Shown here: piece by piece, positions 5,823 to 10,468 of the stretch
Numbering within the stretch: the stretch's first letter is position 1
How the letters are laid out: every line of letters begins with the position of its first letter
Assembly: GCA_026982235.1 (NCBI GenBank)
Contig: JALSHM010000420.1
Coordinates: 1 to 10,468, forward strand
DNA: 10,468 nucleotides
Direction: 5' to 3'
Origin: Robiginitomaculum sp.
Lineage (GTDB): Bacteria; Pseudomonadota; Alphaproteobacteria; Caulobacterales; Maricaulaceae
Translations under genes and position numbers: made by a program
The notes under the pieces: model-generated
Databases searched by the model: none
What the model was told of the DNA's origin: nothing
Seen by the model: the letters and a program-made list of their open reading frames with translations, nothing else

Positions 5823-8804
5823 CTAAAACTTGACCTTGGTAGAAAGTTGAATGCGGCGTGGGTTATAGAAGCTACGCGGTTCCATAAATCCGGCGCGATC
5901 AATTCTGGGCTGGATATTGTAGCCAGTTTGAGAATTAAACACATTGAATAAGTCCGCTCTAAACTCAACCGCATACCTATCCAGTATCTCAACAGTTTGC
6001 GTATAATTTAAATCAAGCTGGAAATGCCCTTCTGTGCGGCGTGACCCAGCAGGTTCGCCAAAACGCTGCCAAGAACTGGAACTGCCACCAAATTGTATAT
6101 ACGGTGCCGGATCCCATATTTCCCAAGGCTGTCCCGATTGGTAAATAGTGTAAGCGCCTATTTGGCCATTCCAAGGCAGGTTATAAAAGCCAAAAATCTT
6201 AATTTTGTGGCGGATATCACCCATTAGGTCACCATCGCGGTTGTCCCAAAGCTGCCGCCCTACCCCGTCCGCTATGCCTGATGAACCAATAAAACGATTG
6301 GCGTCATTGACTGTAGAAACATTGTCTGCGTCAAAGTTTCCGTAATAATGCGACCAGGTATATGACCCTTGCAGATAGAAATTACCGGTATTGTATTCAG
6401 CTTCCAATCCAGCTTCATAATATTCAGTATAGCCTGTATCCAACTGGGCAATGACATAAGATGAGCCACTTCCAATTTGCGTGCGGTATTCATTCAGCCT
6501 TGGAATATAAAGACCAAGTGCCTGAATGTCTGTCGGAGCATTGGCAAATAACCGTGCTGTATTATTGGTATCTTCCCAGAAATTTCCACCCTTGCGGTGA
6601 CGGGCATGCAGACTAATATTTAGAGCGTCGTTAACTTGTCTTTCCCAACCAACTAAATATTCATTGATAAATCTTGGCTTAATACCTTCTTGAAATAATT
6701 TACCTGAAGATGAACGAATTGGATCAACATCAATGAAATCGCCATTTGCATCAAAATTAATGCGGATGTCCCTTGCCAGATTTCTGTCCCAAGCCGCCGC
6801 ACGTGCAAGTGAGGAGGCTGCCGGATTATAGCGGGCAAAATTGGCATAGACTGTATCTTTGTCCGTCCACTCATAGCGGACACCAAAACGCGGCTGGATC
6901 ATGTGGCGCCACGGGGTTACGTTCATTTTGTACTTATTACCCGGAGCAAGTTCATAACCTGATATTGTTGACGGGTTTTCACGCAAACCTTGGCCAAACA
7001 AAATATCCTTGCTGATGAGAACCCCTAGATCAAATGTCCAGTCCCCATTTTCAATCGTATTATTCATCTCAAAGCTTTGCAATTTGGCACTGGAGCGGAT
7101 TGAACCTGGAACCACTGTATTGCCATTTGCACCGATAATACTCATTTGGCTCATACGGGCTTGGAAAAACACGGGTGTTACCCCATCAGTCGCAAACTCC
7201 CTTCCGCCCAGAACACTAATAGAACCATAACCATTAGACTCTCTGTCCAAGTCTTCTTCAATTTCCTGATATTGATAACCGAAATGCAAATTATGTGTAA
7301 AATTACCTGCCGTTATACTTTTGTCATAGGCAATTTCAAAATTTGTCCGGAAAAAATCTTGGTTGTTAATCAAGGTTCCCCCACCAACGGCGCCGCCGCC
7401 TGTTGGTGTGCCGTTTTCCAAATAACCATATTGGTTGATAAAGGGCTGGACAAAAGCATCATGAGCTGCATCTCCGTTAAGTACAGGCACATTAAGGCGA
7501 CCCTGTTGGTCCAATGCGCCAATATTTAAAGAATCACCCAAGCGGACATCAAAACCAAATAACGTATCCGGACGGCCCGCTGTTTCATTCGCAAAGTCCG
7601 TAAATTTGAAACTTAAAGAACTGGTGTCATCTATAATCCAGCTACCTTCTGCAATAGCAATTTTTAGTGTTGCTGCACTACTCGTGGCCGTTGACGGATG
7701 CTCAAATGGGCCAAAACTTTGCCCCGCGCCTGAACGATCCGATGTCCGGTAGCTAACGTCCAGCAATAAATTACTGGTCGGCGCATATGTTAACTTGCCA
7801 AAAAACTCATCCCGTACACTTTCAAAATCAGGGACATCATCCACATAAGCATTTTCCCGGTTCACCCTATCTACGGTTGGTCGAAAATACGACCCGTAAA
7901 AGAATAATTTATCTTTTAGGATTGGGCCGCCGACACTCGCAGTAATCCACTGACGGTTGGTTTCGTCTTTGAAATCTGTAGCCTTAACCCTGGCGGACAT
8001 ATTGGAGGATTGAACTCTGTAGCCAATTTCCCCAGTCAATTCATTTGTACCGCGTTTACTGGATGTATTGATTAAAAAACCGCCAGAACGGTTGAAGCCA
8101 ATAGCTTTGGCTCCGCCGCGCACAATTGAAATTTGTTCAATATCGTGTGAGGATGGCTCGGCAGAAAGATTACCGAACATGGGCAAACTAACATCAACAC
8201 CGTCAAATTGATAAACATTGTCTCTACCGCTACCACCAGCACTGGGGCCAAGTACGGCATTTTCAGAATATTGCACACCAGGAATCAATTTTAGTAAATC
8301 ACGATAATCCTGACCAACAGGTATGGCTTCAATAGCGTCAATACCAATCGTGTCTTTCAAGCTCGCCTGCCCCGTATCCACATACATTTTCTTACCGACT
8401 ACGACGACTTCATCGGTTGGCGCGCCAAATGTTACGTCAACTTTGATTTTTTGTTGCAAAAGAACCATTGTTTGGCGTTTTATGACTGTGCCGTCTTGGT
8501 TTTTGAATGTAAGTTCGTATTCGCCAGGCGGCAAAAGGGGAAGCTGATAGCGACCATTTTTGGCGGTTGTCGCTGTCCTCACACCGGGAAGCACCGAGCT
8601 TCTCGCCTCAACGGCAACACCTGAAAGCCCTGCACCAGAACTACTGGTCACAAAGCCATTAACCCCACCCACCTGCTGTGCAGCGGCGGGAACAGCTATA
8701 ATGGCCAGACTTGAGGCCAAAACGATACTTGATAAAACTTTTCCCGTTAATATTTTGCCGTAGCGTAAATGGTTTTTCCTCGATTTGTGTGGTGCTTTTG
8801 TCAT
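5823..8804 (-). CDS. Oar-like TonB-dependent outer-membrane receptor with N-terminal carboxypeptidase-regulatory-like domain
   Basis: The protein is about 993 residues from ATG 8804, preferred because GAGAGGG lies 9 bases upstream; ATG 8864 would add 20 basic residues ahead of the signal peptide and lacks a ribosome site. A long Sec signal peptide (about 1-42, ending VPAAA-QQ) is followed by a carboxypeptidase-regulatory-like beta-sandwich (about 45-125, with the GRYQLPLLPPGEYEL pattern). Next come a TonB-box-like EVVVV (132-136), a plug domain (about 140-255, with LLKLIPGVQ, FDGVDV and SIVRGGAKAIG) and a large beta-barrel ending in the terminal Phe expected for outer-membrane insertion (RIQLSTKVKF). 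Such receptors import large or scarce nutrients using TonB-ExbBD energy; the substrate is not readable here. The divergent amidase/NamZ genes suggest muropeptides or amino sugars, but Oar-type proteins also have peptide-related roles. The gene is intact, and a strong terminator follows it. Confidence 0.93.
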   Translation of the reverse strand: MTKAPHKSRKNHLRYGKILTGKVLSSIVLASSLAIIAVPAAAQQVGGVNGFVTSSSGAGLSGVAVEARSSVLPGVRTATTAKNGRYQLPLLPPGEYELTFKNQDGTVIKRQTMVLLQQKIKVDVTFGAPTDEVVVVGKKMYVDTGQASLKDTIGIDAIEAIPVGQDYRDLLKLIPGVQYSENAVLGPSAGGSGRDNVYQFDGVDVSLPMFGNLSAEPSSHDIEQISIVRGGAKAIGFNRSGGFLINTSSKRGTNELTGEIGYRVQSSNMSARVKATDFKDETNRQWITASVGGPILKDKLFFYGSYFRPTVDRVNRENAYVDDVPDFESVRDEFFGKLTYAPTSNLLLDVSYRTSDRSGAGQSFGPFEHPSTATSSAATLKIAIAEGSWIIDDTSSLSFKFTDFANETAGRPDTLFGFDVRLGDSLNIGALDQQGRLNVPVLNGDAAHDAFVQPFINQYGYLENGTPTGGGAVGGGTLINNQDFFRTNFEIAYDKSITAGNFTHNLHFGYQYQEIEEDLDRESNGYGSISVLGGREFATDGVTPVFFQARMSQMSIIGANGNTVVPGSIRSSAKLQSFEMNNTIENGDWTFDLGVLISKDILFGQGLRENPSTISGYELAPGNKYKMNVTPWRHMIQPRFGVRYEWTDKDTVYANFARYNPAASSLARAAAWDRNLARDIRINFDANGDFIDVDPIRSSSGKLFQEGIKPRFINEYLVGWERQVNDALNISLHARHRKGGNFWEDTNNTARLFANAPTDIQALGLYIPRLNEYRTQIGSGSSYVIAQLDTGYTEYYEAGLEAEYNTGNFYLQGSYTWSHYYGNFDADNVSTVNDANRFIGSSGIADGVGRQLWDNRDGDLMGDIRHKIKIFGFYNLPWNGQIGAYTIYQSGQPWEIWDPAPYIQFGGSSSSWQRFGEPAGSRRTEGHFQLDLNYTQTVEILDRYAVEFRADLFNVFNSQTGYNIQPRIDRAGFMEPRSFYNPRRIQLSTKVKF

Positions 8805-9177
8805 TGTTGTTTTCCCTCTCTTGATTTTGCGCCCTCGTTTTACACTGCCTCCCAACATAATCATGCTATTATATAGCGACCAAGTCAGTGTTGTATCGTT
8901 GAAATATCGCTAATTTTAATGAAAAGTCAAATACCAATTTGAATCCTTTATTGGAATATGGCAAAAAAGCCACAGTTCCAACCAAACAAAACAATACCAA
9001 TTTATAACCAATTGGCTATTTTCCCTGCATTCCCTCTTGTTAAACCCGTGTTTTTCGTTAAGTTTTCCCTCTGAAAACAAGCTACGCCCCCCGTTGGATG
9101 AATTGCCTCGTGATTTTTATTTTGCGTTATGGCTTCTGCATTTACTTCGGGCTTGACAAGTGATTTGAGGTTTTAAC
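8805..9177. promoter_or_regulatory. Divergent intergenic region between TonB receptor and amidase genes, with repeated ATACCAATTT elements
   Basis: No gene was recognised in these 373 bases. AATACCAATTT occurs twice exactly (8930-8940 and 8993-9003), 63 bases apart, with TATTGGAAT (8950-8958) and the palindrome CCAATTGG (9008-9015) nearby. ATACCAAT also occurs upstream of the kinase gene, so it may be a shared operator. On the minus strand TTGACTT (8930-8924), 13 bases, then GCGATATT (8910-8903) is a reasonable alphaproteobacterial promoter for the receptor, with ATTGGTAT directly upstream of its -35. GTTTTCCCTCT is also repeated exactly (8809-8819, the receptor ribosome-site region, and 9062-9072). 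GTTTTC-N5-GAAAAC (9062-9078) is a short inverted repeat. No convincing promoter for the amidase gene was found; TTGACA at 9153-9158 lies too close to the start codon to serve a normal leader. Confidence 0.45.
9167..9170 (+). promoter_or_regulatory. Ribosome binding site fixing the amidase start
   Basis: GAGG is placed 7 bases before ATG 9178. An in-frame TGA at 9166-9168 rules out any longer reading frame, so ATG 9178 is the first possible start and has a good ribosome site. Confidence 0.7.
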
Positions 9178-10119
9178 ATGAGTATATTCACCCCCGCTTC
9201 TGCATCAAAAAGCACAATTTTGGCAAACCCAATAATAGGCCGTTGTTTTGCAATAATCGGTTTATTGTTGCTCTCTGCCTGTGCAAGCACGGGGAAAACA
9301 AGCTATCTACCGTCTGAAAACTATAACAGCCGCGTGAGTATTCTTGTTATTCACCACACATCGGCTAATTTCGCAGACTCCGTAAATATTTTGACAAAAA
9401 AATCATCCAATTCCGTCAGCTCCCATTATCTAATTCCTGACCCCAGTGACGAGAGCTACACCAAAAAACATTTGGAAATTTTTGAACTCGTCCCTGAAAC
9501 GGAGCGTGCTTGGCATGCAGGACGGAGCTATTGGGCTGGGAAAAGTTCATTAAACGACCATTCTATTGGTATTGAGGTTGTCAACCAAACCTATTGTGAA
9601 AAACCAGCCCCGGTGAGCGCGGGCACAAAACCGCCAAAGCGGCTCTGTTTTTATCCAGATTTTGCGGAAAGCCAGATGGTCATCCTGATAGAGCTTCTGC
9701 ACGATATTTTAGAAAGACATCCAAGGATCAAACCTACCCACATTATAGGGCATTCGGATATCGCCCCGGACCGCAAAATTGACCCAGGACCACGCTTCCC
9801 GTGGGAGCGCCTCTATCAACTTGGTATAGGTGCTTGGTTTGACGATGCAACCGTGACCAAATATTGGCAACAATTCACCTTGAAACCAATGCCGCTAGTC
9901 AATATTCAAAAAGCGCTTAATGCTTACGGTTATAAAATAGAAACAACAGGTGTGCTCGACGAACAAACCCGCAATGTTCTAAGCGCTTTCCAAATGCACT
10001 TCCGCCCATCGCAGGTAACGGGCGAACCAACAATTGAAACGGCGGCAATTCTATACGCCCTGATTGAAAAATACCGCGCGGATCAGTTAGACAAGCTTTT
10101 AGACATTCCTGCGAGATGA
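9178..10119 (+). CDS. amiD: AmiD-like lipoprotein N-acetylmuramoyl-L-alanine amidase with peptidoglycan-binding domain
   Basis: This 313-residue zinc amidase cleaves the bond between MurNAc (or anhydroMurNAc) and L-Ala of the stem peptide. A lipoprotein signal ends in the lipobox LSAC, with Cys35 as the lipid anchor; Ala at +2 favours the outer membrane. The amidase_2 (AmpD/AmiD) domain at about 50-210 shows VIHHTS with zinc ligand His59, WHAGRS (112-117), GIEVVN with Glu133, and GHSDIAPDRKIDPGP with zinc ligands His192 and Asp202 and catalytic Lys200. A PG_binding_1 domain follows at about 236-297, the same order as in E. coli AmiD. The gene overlaps the NamZ gene by ATGA, so the two are translationally coupled. 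B. subtilis likewise encodes an amidase (AmiE) beside NamZ in its MurNAc-recovery cluster, which supports stepwise removal of peptide and then MurNAc in the periplasm. Confidence 0.93.
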   Translation: MSIFTPASASKSTILANPIIGRCFAIIGLLLLSACASTGKTSYLPSENYNSRVSILVIHHTSANFADSVNILTKKSSNSVSSHYLIPDPSDESYTKKHLEIFELVPETERAWHAGRSYWAGKSSLNDHSIGIEVVNQTYCEKPAPVSAGTKPPKRLCFYPDFAESQMVILIELLHDILERHPRIKPTHIIGHSDIAPDRKIDPGPRFPWERLYQLGIGAWFDDATVTKYWQQFTLKPMPLVNIQKALNAYGYKIETTGVLDEQTRNVLSAFQMHFRPSQVTGEPTIETAAILYALIEKYRADQLDKLLDIPAR

Positions 10120-10468
10120 CAAAAAAAACAGGTTTAGTAAAAGCACTATTGTGGTTGGTTATTACAGCCTATTTGCTCTTTTTTGTCATCAATTTGAGAT
10201 CCAAGCCACAGCCCCCAATTCCTGGAGCCGAAAGAACGCGGCTCATGAACAAGGCACTTGCCAGCAAGCGCGTCGGCTTGATTGTCAACCAAAGCTCGCG
10301 CGTTGGAACCGTTCATTTAATTGACGCCCTACAAAAGGAGGGCATCAAAATTACCTCACTATTCGCAGTCGAACACGGTATTCGCGGCACCGAAGATGCT
10401 GGTGCCGTTATCGACAATAGCCGCGACACATCTAGCGGCCTTCCCATCATATCAATTTACGGTAAAAA
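10116..10468 (+). CDS. namZ: DUF1343 / NamZ-type exo-beta-N-acetylmuramidase (GH171), 3' truncated by window edge
   Basis: The 117 visible codons start at ATG 10116, which overlaps the amidase stop (ATGA). Residues about 8-27 form one hydrophobic segment without a clear signal-peptidase site, so the protein may be membrane-anchored with its catalytic part in the periplasm. From about residue 50 the DUF1343 pattern is unmistakable: KRVGLIVNQSS (51-61), a nucleotide-fold strand and LFAVEHGIRG (82-91, the EHG signature) and DTSSGLPIISIYGK (103-116). B. subtilis NamZ, the characterised member, releases MurNAc from the non-reducing end of glycan chains or disaccharides. Paired with the upstream amidase, this enzyme would produce free MurNAc for uptake. 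About two thirds of the expected protein lies beyond the window, so the integrity of the gene cannot be judged. Confidence 0.9.
   Translation, partial: MTKKTGLVKALLWLVITAYLLFFVINLRSKPQPPIPGAERTRLMNKALASKRVGLIVNQSSRVGTVHLIDALQKEGIKITSLFAVEHGIRGTEDAGAVIDNSRDTSSGLPIISIYGK

Noticed and set aside
7146..7529. Plus-strand open frame of 127 codons inside the receptor gene
   Set aside because: It lies antisense to a conserved beta-barrel coding region, with no domain pattern or start signals.
8805..8864. ATG 8864 as the receptor start
   Set aside because: It lacks a ribosome site and adds a basic stretch before the signal peptide, while ATG 8804 has GAGAGGG upstream and a normal signal peptide.
8930..9003. 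ATACCAATTT repeats as a CRISPR-like or transposon-end structure
   Set aside because: There are only two short exact copies without regular spacers, target duplications or a transposase gene.
9062..9078. GTTTTC-N5-GAAAAC as a terminator
   Set aside because: The stem is A/T rich with no following T tract, and it lies between two divergent genes where no transcript is expected to end.
9153..9158. TTGACA as the amidase -35 element
   Set aside because: A 17-base spacing would put the -10 over the start codon and downstream of the ribosome site.

Overview
The window looks like a piece of an alphaproteobacterial chromosome of moderate-to-low G+C content. The support is an Oar-like TonB-dependent receptor, a TPR-sulfotransferase fusion, promoter-like boxes of the TTGAC/GCTANAWC kind, and a lipoprotein amidase. 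A marine or aquatic Caulobacterales/Maricaulales-type relative is my best guess, but lineage cannot be fixed from this sequence alone. No RNA genes, insertion sequences, CRISPR arrays or phage genes were seen.

Layout. (1) 1-1165, +: 3' part of a D-2-hydroxyacid (D-lactate/D-2-hydroxyglutarate type) FAD dehydrogenase; its start lies before the window. (2) 1309-2049, +: GntR/HutC-family regulator with a UTRA sensor domain. (3) 2054-3193, -: nagA, GlcNAc-6-phosphate deacetylase, convergent with the regulator with 4 bases between the stops. (4) 3278-4150, +: BadF/BadG-type amino-sugar kinase, divergent from nagA across a compact intergenic region. (5) 4155-5750, +: TPR-sulfotransferase, 4 bases after the kinase. 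(6) 5769-5792: bidirectional terminator. (7) 5823-8804, -: Oar-like TonB-dependent receptor. (8) 8805-9177: a 373-base divergent regulatory region. (9) 9178-10119, +: AmiD-like lipoprotein N-acetylmuramoyl-L-alanine amidase. (10) 10116 to the window end, +: start of a DUF1343/NamZ exo-beta-N-acetylmuramidase, overlapping the amidase by ATGA.

How they fit together. The genes read as a peptidoglycan amino-sugar recovery locus. The receptor would import wall fragments or amino sugars across the outer membrane. The amidase strips stem peptides and NamZ releases MurNAc in the periplasm. The kinase phosphorylates GlcNAc and/or MurNAc in the cytoplasm, and NagA deacetylates GlcNAc-6-P. If a MurNAc-6-P etherase (MurQ) exists outside the window, it would release D-lactate, which the first enzyme could oxidise. 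The GntR protein is the obvious candidate regulator. The enzyme family calls are firm; the pathway linkage, the receptor substrate and the regulon are inference. The sulfotransferase is the piece that does not fit a known version of this pathway.
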